DNA of 33,477 nt from Deltaproteobacteria bacterium. Lineage in GTDB: Bacteria; Bdellovibrionota_C; UBA2361; JAAYZI01. A program made the position numbers and the translations under genes. Below the pieces are notes generated by a model. That model made no database searches. It had not been told where the DNA came from and was given only the letters and a program-made list of their open reading frames with translations. The stretch lies in contig JAAYZI010000302.1 of assembly GCA_012514925.1 (NCBI GenBank), positions 1-33,477 on the forward strand, written 5' to 3'. This document shows positions 1 through 8,172 of this stretch, in pieces; the first letter of the stretch is position 1; each line of letters opens with the position of its first letter.

Positions 1-216
1 ATAAAACGTAAGGTCATCCAATCTGGTACGACCTAATATTGGCCTTGTCGCATATGCATATCTCGCGCAAAAGGTTGGCAAATCAAACTAGTGTACTACG
101 TGCGAGATATGTATATGTGACAAGGTTTAATAAAACCCCAGGTTAGCAAAGCCTTTCTGGTGATGGCTGGCGGTGGCTGGCAGTGACGCGGAGTCTTCAC
201 TTTCTCCAGAGAAAGT
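1..216 (-). repeat. Composite palindromic intergenic repeat, copy 1
   Basis: Read on the minus strand, positions 180 to 1 align without gaps to 31585-31764 on the plus strand with 16 mismatches in 180 bases by eye. The similarity reaches the 18-bp palindrome at 199-216 (partner 31546-31563). The copies are therefore inverted relative to each other, about 31.5 kb apart. The element contains a long hairpin (43-70 with 99-125), a segment reading AGGCTTTGCTAACCTGGG on the minus strand, and an end segment that reaches the first base of the window, so it may continue outside. No open reading frame or transposase is inside it. It could be a MITE-like or REP-like intergenic repeat; the mechanism of spread is unknown. 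Confidence 0.85.
43..125. repeat. Long imperfect hairpin inside repeat copy 1
   Basis: The left arm (43-70) starts CCTTGTCGCATATGCATATC and continues to TCGCGCAA. The right arm (99-125) is its near-perfect reverse complement and ends ATATGTGACAAGG. The arms are about 27 bp with a few mismatches, and the loop is about 28 nt. The same hairpin occurs at 31640-31722. Confidence 0.8.
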
Positions 217-237
217 AATATTCGTGCAAACGGTTAC
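199..237 (+). repeat. ACTTTCTC-NN-GAGAAAGT palindrome plus AACGGTTAC end
   Basis: Positions 199-216 read ACTTTCTCCAGAGAAAGT, two perfect 8-bp arms around a CA spacer. AATATT follows, then AACGGTTAC at 229-237. This is the right half of the element found complete at 10846-10947. Confidence 0.7.
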
Positions 238-286
238 GTATATCCTTGTAAATTCAAGTGGTTAAAAATGGTACTGATAAGATTAA

Positions 287-2266
287 TCAGTTCGCGCTAA
301 CGGTGCGGGCCTCTCGCTCCTCTCCGAAGCACCCCAAAAAGGCGCACAGATCTTCAATTTCCACCGGCTTACAGAAGACCCGCCGGGCACCTAAACGTTT
401 CAAATCTTCCCTTTCGGCTGGATCGTCTCGTCCAGAGAGCACCACAGCCACAGTCCGGCAGCCCTTAGCTCTTATAGCAGAGAGCAAGCGCCGCCCACCA
501 CCATCTGGCATGGACGCATCAGTGATCAGATAATCCACCTCCCCGCCACGCAGCACCTCTAACGCCGAACTAACATTATGCGCCTGCAACACCCGACAAC
601 CCACCGCGCTAAGAGCGCGCCCTAAAGTCGTGACACAATCAGGATCATCATCCACCACCAAGACACTTTGAGCGCGGCCCCTACCCCTAACTTTGCGCTC
701 CACTTCGACCTTGGCACGTTCCATTGGCGCCTGAGGCAAAGAAAGCACGAAATCCGAACCCTGGCCCGGCACCGAGAGAACCTGAATCTGGCCTGCATTC
801 AACTCCACCAAAATCTTAGTAAGAGCCAACCCTAATCCAATCCCTTCAATCTCAGGACCATGAAACCTGGTAAAAGGGGAGAAAAGCATGGATACCTGCT
901 CCGCCGTCATACCTACCCCGGAGTCCCTGACCCTCAAACACCACATACCCTTAGCGCCATGCTCAAGCTGCAACTCAACCGCGCCTTCAGATGTGTACTT
1001 AATGGCGTTGCTGATAATATTGCTGAGAACCCGTTTAATCTGACGCCGATCCGCAAAAACTTGGCAAGGCTGACTCGGAAGATCAACTCTCAGCTCAAGC
1101 CCCTTTAGACGCGCGCTTACGATAAAAGACTCCGCCACTGCCGCGGCGCAAGCCCGCAAATCCAGCGACTCTTTTTGCGCGCTCAGCTTTCCGGCACTAA
1201 ACTTAGAGTAATCTAAAATATCCTCCACAATCTCGGACATGTTCTCACAATTACTAATCGCCACGCTGATCAACTCTGGAGTATCTCCAGAAAAACCTTC
1301 CAACTTAAACAGATTAAGAATCGCCCGAATATTGTTAAGCGGAGAGCGAATATCATGCGACATATGCGCAATATAATCGTTCTTCTGGCGGTTGACATTC
1401 TCAACCTTAGCGATCTCGCCGGAGAGCTTGGATAGTTTTAATTGAGAAGGTAACTCGCGCTCCACCTTCCGAAGGACCTCCGCCGTAAGTTGATACTCAT
1501 CCACACGCGGAGGGTTGCCACTGCCATAACCCAGCCAAAGCAAGCCTTTTTGGCGCTCCCCCTCCTGCAACCAACTAAACTCGTGCAGCAGCGCATAGCG
1601 CAAGCCAAAAACGCCAAAATCGCCATCCTGAACCTGACACTCCAAATCGTGCACCCTAAGAAGCTCGCGTCGCCCTTGCTGCACGTAGGGCCAGAGATGC
1701 CTGCGCAGCTGCGCTTCAAAACGAGTGCCACTTGCGACAGCGCCACGGCTGTATATTTTGCTGATGCTCACGCCTCTCGGCCTGGACACATTCCCGTTAG
1801 AGCCTTCCTCCAATAGTAAAATCGCCCCGGCCTGACAGGAAAATTTCGCTAAAAAATATTCCAGAGTCATCTGAAAAACTAAAGCATCTTCCTCATCTTC
1901 CCCAGCTTCACATCCTTTTATAGTCCCGGCCTGCACAGCCTCATCAATTCCAGCCTCATCGCCAAGCTTTCTAAGAAAAGCCTCACTCTCCAAGCGGCCG
2001 GTTAAGCTGTGCAGGCGATACTGCAAAGCCTCCAGCTTAGACCCCAGCTTAACCCCCCAGGCCGTACGCAACGCCAAACTCGCTTGCCCAGGGGAAGCCC
2101 CAAGTAAGCGCTCTAAGCGCCGTGCTAAACTCCGTGCATCTCCCACCACCAAAAACACATAACAGAGCAGCGCTAGTGCGGCTGCACTCAGGCAGTACAG
2201 ATTACCAGTCGCACATGAAATTAAGAGCGCCACGCCGAACAAGAGCAACGACAAGACCGTGATCAT
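287..2266 (-). CDS. Hybrid sensor histidine kinase with C-terminal receiver domain
   Basis: This 659-aa membrane-anchored hybrid kinase ends the Tad-like operon. Residues 1-42 hold two hydrophobic segments with almost no loop between them, so the sensor lies in the cytoplasm. Residues 120-270 look like a divergent GAF-type sensory region (inference). The H-box is HMSHDIRSPLNN, with phospho-acceptor His304. The ATPase domain shows the N-box (Asn420), DSGVGM (448-453) and GIGLGL (475-480). A receiver domain follows, with Asp539-541 as the acidic cluster, Asp583 as acceptor and Lys633. The family autophosphorylates on His and passes the phosphate to its own receiver or a partner. It overlaps the upstream response regulator by 4 bp (ATGA), so the two are very likely translated together and work as a pair. 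The stimulus cannot be told from sequence. Confidence 0.93.
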   Translation of the reverse strand: MITVLSLLLFGVALLISCATGNLYCLSAAALALLCYVFLVVGDARSLARRLERLLGASPGQASLALRTAWGVKLGSKLEALQYRLHSLTGRLESEAFLRKLGDEAGIDEAVQAGTIKGCEAGEDEEDALVFQMTLEYFLAKFSCQAGAILLLEEGSNGNVSRPRGVSISKIYSRGAVASGTRFEAQLRRHLWPYVQQGRRELLRVHDLECQVQDGDFGVFGLRYALLHEFSWLQEGERQKGLLWLGYGSGNPPRVDEYQLTAEVLRKVERELPSQLKLSKLSGEIAKVENVNRQKNDYIAHMSHDIRSPLNNIRAILNLFKLEGFSGDTPELISVAISNCENMSEIVEDILDYSKFSAGKLSAQKESLDLRACAAAVAESFIVSARLKGLELRVDLPSQPCQVFADRRQIKRVLSNIISNAIKYTSEGAVELQLEHGAKGMWCLRVRDSGVGMTAEQVSMLFSPFTRFHGPEIEGIGLGLALTKILVELNAGQIQVLSVPGQGSDFVLSLPQAPMERAKVEVERKVRGRGRAQSVLVVDDDPDCVTTLGRALSAVGCRVLQAHNVSSALEVLRGGEVDYLITDASMPDGGGRRLLSAIRAKGCRTVAVVLSGRDDPAEREDLKRLGARRVFCKPVEIEDLCAFLGCFGEEREARTVSAN

Positions 2267-3690
2267 GCCGTGACCCTCCCGCCAGAGCCTACCTGAGTTC
2301 GTTTTAGAAGCCTTTCAACCTGCGCGCACAACAAGCGAGGATCCTGATCCTTAGTAATAAAGGCATCCACCCCTATCTTTACCATCTCCAGCTCCGCCTC
2401 TAAGTCGCGGTCGGAGGTAAGCATTATCACTGAGATCTCGCTAAGACTCTCGACACGTTTTAGCTCCCTCACAAAATCAGCGCCGTTTAGCCCCGGCATA
2501 TGCAGATCGCACACAATCAGCTCAGGCCTAAACCCACCCCCTTTTAAAAGGGTCAAAGCGCTCTGCGCGTTACTTTCTAAGGTCGCTTGAACGCCGTTTC
2601 GCATTAAGAAGCGCTGTACCACCCCTAGAAAGACCTGATTGTCATCAATCAGCAGCACCCGGGCACCACTTCTTTTTTTATTAGCGTGCTTGGGCACTCC
2701 GCTGGACGGATGACGCCCCTTGAGCTTCGCTACGGCGGCGGCAGGTGCGGCTACTCGGGAAGCCACCCCCGGCAGCAACACTAACCCATTGCCGCGTGGA
2801 TCCTCAGAGTGCAAAAGTTCCTGATTCGAAGAGGCGTCTGCCGCTACTTCATTTTCTTCCCAGGCAACCCGGAAGCCAAGGCCACCCTCCAGCGCCTCAA
2901 TCTTGACGTACAACCGACCGTAGGCATGATTGGAAAGTTGCAGATCCAGACCGTCTTGCTCGTTCTGACCCAAAAGAGCGCAAAGCGGTTCGCTTAATAA
3001 CGCATGCACCTCGCCCCGCGCCTGTTCAGCCTGCGAAGTTTCAAATTCATAGAAAAGTCTCTCCTGCGACCTTTTAATCGTCAGTACAGCCGCCTGATAT
3101 GACCTAGCCTCTTCCACAATTAAAGCCAGCGCCTGAGTGGCCGCGCGCCGCAGCCGCTCTTGCTCAGCCGCCTTCTGCCGCTGCGCTTCAGAGCCCTGCA
3201 AGCGCTGTTCGCTCTGGTCGAGCGCCACGGCGATTTTGCTCCAGCACGCCAAGTACAGCGCTACGCCACCTAACTTATTTTGCAGCTTTATAACGAGCTC
3301 GGGTTCCGCGCAGATCAATCCTGACAAGATCCCATGCGCCATCAGCGGAATTGCTCCGCAACTCCAATACTCGGAAAACGGCACACCAGCGCCACAACCC
3401 TCGAAATCGACAGCCTCAACCCGGCTTAGATAAGGCAGGCCAAGTTTTTGGGCCACGCCCTGCATGAGGTCATCCTCCCTAACCCCCGCTGCATTAGCTA
3501 CATTCAGCGCCAGGGCACGACGATCCGGAAAGGCACGGATAACCTTCTCCAGATCACGGTAGCGCACCACCGAGGCTAGGGCCTCCAGGGTGGACTTTTG
3601 TCCCACCATCCTCACCCGCATCCTACCGAGGGCGCTGCGCACTCGCGCTATGAGTCCCAGCTTAGCCGGCTTCTGCTTACCCAACGCCAT
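2263..3690 (-). CDS. Response regulator with a GspE/PilB-like N-terminal half
   Basis: This 475-aa protein has a C-terminal receiver domain (about 343-465: VLLIDDN acidic pair, acceptor Asp395 in CDLHMPG, Lys447). The N-terminal part (about 35-150) has the layout of the GspE/PilB/MshE N-terminal domain, including a stretch like 'LMQGVAQKLGLPYLSRVEAVDF'-type helix-strand order around 75-96. Residues 185-277 resemble the N2 domain of secretion ATPases, with the pattern ...GRLYVKIEA..GGLGFRVAW. No Walker A or B follows, so this is not an ATPase. A charged, possibly coiled segment (about 155-185) sits between the two. The start has GGAG 7 nt upstream. It lies directly after the tadC-like gene and overlaps the kinase gene by 4 bp. 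The receiver call is firm; the GspE-like assignment is by eye and would need a profile search. Confidence 0.85.
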   Translation of the reverse strand: MALGKQKPAKLGLIARVRSALGRMRVRMVGQKSTLEALASVVRYRDLEKVIRAFPDRRALALNVANAAGVREDDLMQGVAQKLGLPYLSRVEAVDFEGCGAGVPFSEYWSCGAIPLMAHGILSGLICAEPELVIKLQNKLGGVALYLACWSKIAVALDQSEQRLQGSEAQRQKAAEQERLRRAATQALALIVEEARSYQAAVLTIKRSQERLFYEFETSQAEQARGEVHALLSEPLCALLGQNEQDGLDLQLSNHAYGRLYVKIEALEGGLGFRVAWEENEVAADASSNQELLHSEDPRGNGLVLLPGVASRVAAPAAAVAKLKGRHPSSGVPKHANKKRSGARVLLIDDNQVFLGVVQRFLMRNGVQATLESNAQSALTLLKGGGFRPELIVCDLHMPGLNGADFVRELKRVESLSEISVIMLTSDRDLEAELEMVKIGVDAFITKDQDPRLLCAQVERLLKRTQVGSGGRVTA

Positions 3691-3767
3691 GCTTGATCTC
3701 CGTTTTAAAAATCTCTACGCCCTAATCCTCTTCGTAAATCCTTCCCCGCTACTGGCGCCTCCCTAAC

Positions 3768-4688
3768 TTAGGTCATATTTGTTTGCCCCAATATCTTTAT
3801 GACCTGAATAATAGGAGCCGTCAGCAAACACACAATCAGTCCAGTAAAAGTACAAAGTAGCGGCAGGGTGGCCTTTACCGGGAGTTTTGCAATCTGCTCC
3901 TCTACCGTCTCCTGGTAACAGAGTTGAGTCGAGTCGCTAAGCTCTCGCAGCGGCACGATCAACTCCCCTCCTTCCTTATAGGCCAGCGACAAATGCACGA
4001 ATGCGTGTTTTACGGCGTTGCTATCTACTGCTTCTGCCGTTTGTTTAAGACTACGCTCGAACGCCATCCCGCTCTCGCTCCGGCGCAGCACTAACTCCAA
4101 CAACTCCGTTACCGCATCCACCCGGCCTGAACCGCTGCCGTGCAAAGCCCGTTGTTTTGCGGCCTCACGTTCCAACTGAACCACCGCGCTAAAAGCTCCG
4201 ATAATATCCAAACCGGCTTCAACCCCCATCACCAGCCGCTCCATTACCACCGGCAAAAAGCGCTCCACCTCATCCAAATAGCGAGCGCGACGCGTCTTTT
4301 CTCTTCTCTGTCCAACTAAGTACCCCAAGGCTGCGCCCATCCCCGCAAAGATCAGAAGCCCTTTTGTTTCCTCCGGCGCAAAAACATATCGCAGCAGAGC
4401 GAGTAGCAGCGCTCCACCCAGCGGATAAAGCCGCCCTAACATGAGATAGCGCAGCTGCTCCTCACGTTCCAGCAACCCCAACTGCAACGCCTTCGACCTG
4501 GGCATCGGAAAGCGCAGACTCGCATCCGCGGATCTTGCTTCTTGATCCGACTCTTCCCCCCAATCCACATCAGCGCCCAAATCCAACAGCACATCCTTGC
4601 AAGTACGCACCCCCGCGCGCAGCATCAAGAGCACTCCAGCCATCCCCAGGGCCGCTAGAAAAAATATGTTAAATGTTTGCGCGCTCAT
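3768..4688 (-). CDS. tadC: TadC-like type II/IV pilus platform protein (T2SSF domain)
   Basis: This 306-aa inner-membrane platform protein belongs to the Tad/Flp pilus machine. There is an N-terminal membrane segment (about 5-25) and a pair of hydrophobic stretches near 88-125. The T2SSF domain (about 140-275) contains FLPVVMERLVMGVEAGLD and a later EGGELIVPLRELSD. The last segment, LPLLCTFTGLIVCLLTAPII, is typical of the TadC C-terminus, where the motif EE.I.KLPVK..LPL precedes the last helix. In known Tad systems TadB and TadC form the platform that couples the CpaF ATPase to pilin polymerisation. The start has GGAG 5 nt upstream. It is spaced 35 bp after the tadB-like gene. The TadB/TadC order matches canonical clusters. 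Confidence 0.9.
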   Translation of the reverse strand: MSAQTFNIFFLAALGMAGVLLMLRAGVRTCKDVLLDLGADVDWGEESDQEARSADASLRFPMPRSKALQLGLLEREEQLRYLMLGRLYPLGGALLLALLRYVFAPEETKGLLIFAGMGAALGYLVGQRREKTRRARYLDEVERFLPVVMERLVMGVEAGLDIIGAFSAVVQLEREAAKQRALHGSGSGRVDAVTELLELVLRRSESGMAFERSLKQTAEAVDSNAVKHAFVHLSLAYKEGGELIVPLRELSDSTQLCYQETVEEQIAKLPVKATLPLLCTFTGLIVCLLTAPIIQVIKILGQTNMT

Positions 4689-4723
4689 CTAATCTCCGAC
4701 CAAATAAGCAATTAATTTGCGCG

Positions 4724-5641
4724 CTACATGCGCGCGCGTGTGATGTGCATCATCCACAACACTCCCAGCGCCATTAAAAATACCCCACCGGCAATAATTT
4801 TAATCCCAACCGGATGCGCTATCGCATCTAGAAGGGCCTGTGAATTTGTGGCCATCTGAAACAGTCCAATCACAAGCCCGCACCCCACAATCCCTAAAGA
4901 CGAAAGCTTTTGCATCGCCACCGCTGCCTTGATCTTGCGACGGAAAGACTGGCGTTGACGAGTCACTCGCCCTAAACGCTGCAGACAGTGCGCCAAAGAT
5001 GACCCTTCGCGCCTCGCCAAAAGGAACGAAACCCGGAAGAGCGAGAGGTCTGGATGATCAATCGTTTCGGCAAAAGCCTGAATAGCTTCTTGCTCCGACA
5101 ACCCGCAGGAGATTTTTTCATCGAGATGTTCAATCTCGCGGCGCACTAGAGAAGTATCGGGAAAGAGCGAGGCGCATTCGTTTAAGGCTACCAAAGGATC
5201 CAAACCGGTGCGAATCCCCGACGCCAGTGCTATTAAAAGCGCGGTGTAATCAGACTCAAACCCTTCGGCGCGACGAAAAGCCAGACGCCTAAGGCGCAGA
5301 TACTCAAGCGCAGCCGCACAGGGGCAGATCCAAATTCCAGCCGCACCCAGCCCGAAAATCGTAAGCACACCCAGTAACACCAGCTCTCCTACGGTCTTAG
5401 CAACGTACTTCCGCGCTTCCGACCCGGAGAATCCGGCACTCTTTAGTAGCGGCAAAAGACGGCCCAACTGAAACGCAGCTTCCTGCTCCTGCCGCCCGCG
5501 CACTTCTTCCGCGCTTTCCGGCCGAAACTCCACTCCACCGTAAAGCAGCCGGTAGCTCCGTTCAATCTCAGCTTGTCTCGTCGACAGTACCGCCATATCC
5601 CTAAGCGCTCCTGCGGAAGGCAGCCTCTTTATAAAGCGCAT
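4724..5641 (-). CDS. tadB: TadB-like pilus platform protein (T2SSF domain)
   Basis: This 305-aa protein carries a T2SSF domain at about 125-255 (ALLIALASGIRTGLDPLVAL and ARREGSSLAHCLQRLG). Hydrophobic pairs lie near 85-110 and 245-300. It probably forms the inner-membrane platform together with the adjacent TadC-like protein. The start is uncertain. The ATG at 5641 lies inside the end of cpaF (41-bp overlap) with a weak ribosome site. A second in-frame ATG at 5596 lies 4 bp after the cpaF stop, with AGGAG about 11 nt upstream, and would remove 15 residues. The protein lacks a long N-terminal extension. Confidence 0.88.
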   Translation of the reverse strand: MRFIKRLPSAGALRDMAVLSTRQAEIERSYRLLYGGVEFRPESAEEVRGRQEQEAAFQLGRLLPLLKSAGFSGSEARKYVAKTVGELVLLGVLTIFGLGAAGIWICPCAAALEYLRLRRLAFRRAEGFESDYTALLIALASGIRTGLDPLVALNECASLFPDTSLVRREIEHLDEKISCGLSEQEAIQAFAETIDHPDLSLFRVSFLLARREGSSLAHCLQRLGRVTRQRQSFRRKIKAAVAMQKLSSLGIVGCGLVIGLFQMATNSQALLDAIAHPVGIKIIAGGVFLMALGVLWMMHITRARM

Positions 5642-6995
5642 CCATCTCTAGTTCGAGTATGGATGGGTAGCTGCTTAGCACCACCGGCTGTTCCAGCCCT
5701 TCAATCAGGTCGCGGTGGCTGCTGACGCGATGTCTGAGGAGCCAGGCCGGCCCGCCGTTTCGAGGCTCATAGCGGAAGATCTCCTTTTGCCTCAGGACTC
5801 CATCTGCCACGGGACCGATCTCTCGTACCTCCATAACCCGGCGGCGGCCCGTTACGCGGCAGACATCTAAGGAAATAATGGCCTGAACCGCTGTTGCAAC
5901 CTGCTGGCTTAAAACATTATTGGCGACCCCCTTTTGGGCGCGCCCAAGAAAAAGTTCCAGTCGCGTAATCGCCTCAGCCGCGCTCTTGCCATGAATGGTA
6001 GAGAGCCCCGGATGCCCGGAAGCACACACGTCAATGAAAGCTTCCGCCGCCTCTGCATCCCGCATCTCTCCAAAAATAATGCGGTTCATCGCCATGCGCA
6101 TGCCGCCTCGGATGCACTCGCTTGGCGAGATCCGTCCAGCCCCATCGGTGTTGGCTTCACGCGTGCGCAGATAGCGCACATGTGGGTGGTCTAACTTTAT
6201 TTCAGGCGTATCTTCAATCACTAAAATCGACTCTTCCATCGGAATCGCCGCCGCCAGGCCGCGCACCATGGTGGTTTTGCCAACACCGACCTCACCAACC
6301 ACTAAGATGGTCTGGCCGCTACGCACCATTGCTCTAAGGTAATCAAAGACGCCCTGAGGAGCCATTCCGGCATCGACCAGGTCTTGGATTCCAACCTCCG
6401 AAAAGCGGTTTAGACGAATCGTAAGATAGGGTCCACTTTCGCATAGAGACTTATGCACCACATGCACGCGCGCAAACGAACCGATCATGCCATCTGAAAT
6501 CGGTTTTTTAGTGGAGTAGGTACTACCGGCGCGTTTTAAAAGACGCTCTACATAGACTTCATAGGCCTCTTGGCTGGGGAATGAGAAATCCGTAGCCAGA
6601 TTGCGACGGCCATGCTGCACAGTAACTTTGCTGTAATCGGTCACGATAATATCCGTAATCTGCTTATCGTCCACCAACTCCTGCAGCGCGCCGAAAGGTT
6701 TTTGTGTGCTCTCGATATAGCCTAGAATCTGGTCGCGCTCGTAGGCCGTCAGATCCAGCCCGCACTTCTCGGCCACACGGCAGACCAGCGCCGTAAGCTC
6801 GCTCTGGCCGGGTAACTCCTCATGCTCAGCTCCCATGCTGGCGCCGATTTCCCGCTGCACCTCCTCCAGGACGTGCGCTACCGCCGGAGACATGCGACTC
6901 CCAGACAGAAGCTGCGCTTTGCCCTGCGACACTGGCGACAGACCGCTGTTCCCAACTCCATGATGCTCAATTAGGGCCAGATCAATTCTCCTCAT
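5601..6995 (-). CDS. cpaF: CpaF/TadA-type secretion ATPase of the Tad pilus
   Basis: This hexameric AAA-like ATPase drives Flp pilus assembly. I place the start at the ATG at 6995 (464 aa; MRRIDLALIEHHG). It has GGAG 4 nt upstream and overlaps the end of cpaB by 14 bp. The longer frame from 7085 would overlap cpaB by about 100 bp. Seen motifs, numbered from this start: Walker A GEVGVGKTT at 234-242, the acidic box VIEDTPEI near 259-266, Walker B-like NRIIFGEMRDAEA at 304-316, and His box GHPGLSTIHG at 327-336. These match the VirB11/CpaF branch of type II/IV secretion ATPases. The N-terminal domain (about 70-225) has the usual CpaF pattern, including GALQELVDDKQITDIIV. It is predicted to sit on the cytoplasmic side of the TadB/TadC platform. 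Confidence 0.95.
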   Translation of the reverse strand: MRRIDLALIEHHGVGNSGLSPVSQGKAQLLSGSRMSPAVAHVLEEVQREIGASMGAEHEELPGQSELTALVCRVAEKCGLDLTAYERDQILGYIESTQKPFGALQELVDDKQITDIIVTDYSKVTVQHGRRNLATDFSFPSQEAYEVYVERLLKRAGSTYSTKKPISDGMIGSFARVHVVHKSLCESGPYLTIRLNRFSEVGIQDLVDAGMAPQGVFDYLRAMVRSGQTILVVGEVGVGKTTMVRGLAAAIPMEESILVIEDTPEIKLDHPHVRYLRTREANTDGAGRISPSECIRGGMRMAMNRIIFGEMRDAEAAEAFIDVCASGHPGLSTIHGKSAAEAITRLELFLGRAQKGVANNVLSQQVATAVQAIISLDVCRVTGRRRVMEVREIGPVADGVLRQKEIFRYEPRNGGPAWLLRHRVSSHRDLIEGLEQPVVLSSYPSILELEMDALYKEAAFRRSA

Positions 6996-7881
6996 GACGC
7001 TCCTGACCCATCGCAAAAAATCCCTCCGGTAGAATTCGGCTCCGAATCCATTTACCGTCCGCCAAGGCAAACGCCTGCTGGCCATTCTCTCCTTTTATAG
7101 AGATATAGCCCTTGATTTTGGACTTATTGCGCTTAACGGCACTAGGGCCCTTTAAACGCTCAGCGGTATAGACGCGGTCCAGCCAACGTTCATCGTCATC
7201 AAAGCTTCTGAGCGCAAAGGCGATGCGCCCGCGGGGGACCGCTGTGTTGATGGCTAGGGCCTGTTCCTGCGTCACCAGCAAAGTGACCGTGCTCGGCACC
7301 GCCGGGGCGGCCTCGCCTTCATGCTGCGCCACGGTTCTTTCAGTCGAGAGCACCTTGACCTGCTCCGCCACTACCGTGCTACGAGTCTCCTCCACCAGCA
7401 GCACATCCACCACCGATCCGGAGCCGGCCCAGCCTTCCACCGCCGAAGTTGCATCCACCTGTATCGTAATGGCGCGCATACCGGTCGGGATCCGCTCTAT
7501 AACTGGATTGCTGCCACGTGCACTGTGGCTGAGATTCTCCCTAAAAAGAGGTAGATTGGCTGGAAGCGGTGCCACCACCACTGCCTCCATATAAGGCGAG
7601 AGATCCCGGATAGCCCCACGTGGCAGCTGATCCCTAGGAAAACCCAGGTGTTTAAACCTAATCTGACTGATGCGCGTCCCGGCAGGGACGAAATCAGTCG
7701 GTACCGGGACCTCAACAGTCTCCCAAAGTGCGGAGGTCGGCGGCTCAGGCGCAGCTGCGGGGGTTCCTCCCCGCAACATAAAGGCCCCTGCCAAAATAGA
7801 CAGAGAGAGCAGCCCCATCCCGATTAGTCCATGCGAACGTCTGCGCCCAAGCCCGGCCCTGGTATTTTTACGAAGCGCCAT
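6982..7881 (-). CDS. cpaB: CpaB/RcpC family Flp pilus assembly protein (SAF domain)
   Basis: This 299-aa protein has one N-terminal membrane anchor (about 17-37, LIGMGLLSLSILAGAFML). A SAF domain follows at about 60-118 (DFVPAGTRISQIRFKHLGFP, then GAIRDLSPYMEAVVVAPLPANLPLFRENL). The RcpC-type region begins GMRAITIQVDATSAVEGWAGSGSVVDVLLVE at about 134. CpaB/RcpC proteins sit in the periplasm and act with the secretin of the Tad outer-membrane channel. No secretin gene is present next to it here, which is unusual. The start has GGAG 5 nt upstream. It lies 35 bp after the pilin gene and overlaps cpaF. Confidence 0.92.
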   Translation of the reverse strand: MALRKNTRAGLGRRRSHGLIGMGLLSLSILAGAFMLRGGTPAAAPEPPTSALWETVEVPVPTDFVPAGTRISQIRFKHLGFPRDQLPRGAIRDLSPYMEAVVVAPLPANLPLFRENLSHSARGSNPVIERIPTGMRAITIQVDATSAVEGWAGSGSVVDVLLVEETRSTVVAEQVKVLSTERTVAQHEGEAAPAVPSTVTLLVTQEQALAINTAVPRGRIAFALRSFDDDERWLDRVYTAERLKGPSAVKRNKSKIKGYISIKGENGQQAFALADGKWIRSRILPEGFFAMGQERHEEN

Positions 7882-7916
7882 AAGAACTCCAAGTCACTTA
7901 CAAATTGAAAAAGAGC

Positions 7917-8141
7917 TCAATTTGCCACAATCGTTGTGCTGCGCGCGGTGGCCCACTGCCCAACCCGCTGCAGCAAGGTTGAAAGATTAGTGCCGAGACC
8001 GTTAAGCGCAACCCACAAGATCCCTGTGATAATGGCAGCACCAGCGCAGTACTCAAGTAAGGTGTAGCCACGTTCACGGTTAACGTACAACCAGATCATG
8101 CGTTCACGTGCCCGCTCTCTAAGGTTATTAATAAGTTTCAT
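7917..8141 (-). CDS. flp: Flp-type pilin precursor
   Basis: This small precursor (74 aa from the ATG at 8141) has a basic leader, then RERG^YTLLEYCAGAAIITGILWVALNGLGTNLSTLL. That is the Flp pilin signature: Gly at -1, Glu and Tyr at +5 and +6, a single hydrophobic helix, and the family-typical GTNLS after it. An ATG two codons further upstream (8147) lies only 1 nt after AGGAG. The ATG at 8141 has the proper 6-nt spacing, so I choose it. It is expected to be cleaved by a TadV/CpaA-type prepilin peptidase, whose gene is not in this window. It lies 31 bp after the cpaE-like gene. Confidence 0.9.
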   Translation of the reverse strand: MKLINNLRERARERMIWLYVNRERGYTLLEYCAGAAIITGILWVALNGLGTNLSTLLQRVGQWATARSTTIVAN

Positions 8142-8172
8142 ATGCATCTCCTTTTTTTTTAGTTAAATGAAA

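Noticed and set aside
6996..7085. Longer N-terminus of CpaF
   Set aside because: It would overlap cpaB by about 100 bp. The ATG at 6995 has a ribosome site and the usual operon overlap.
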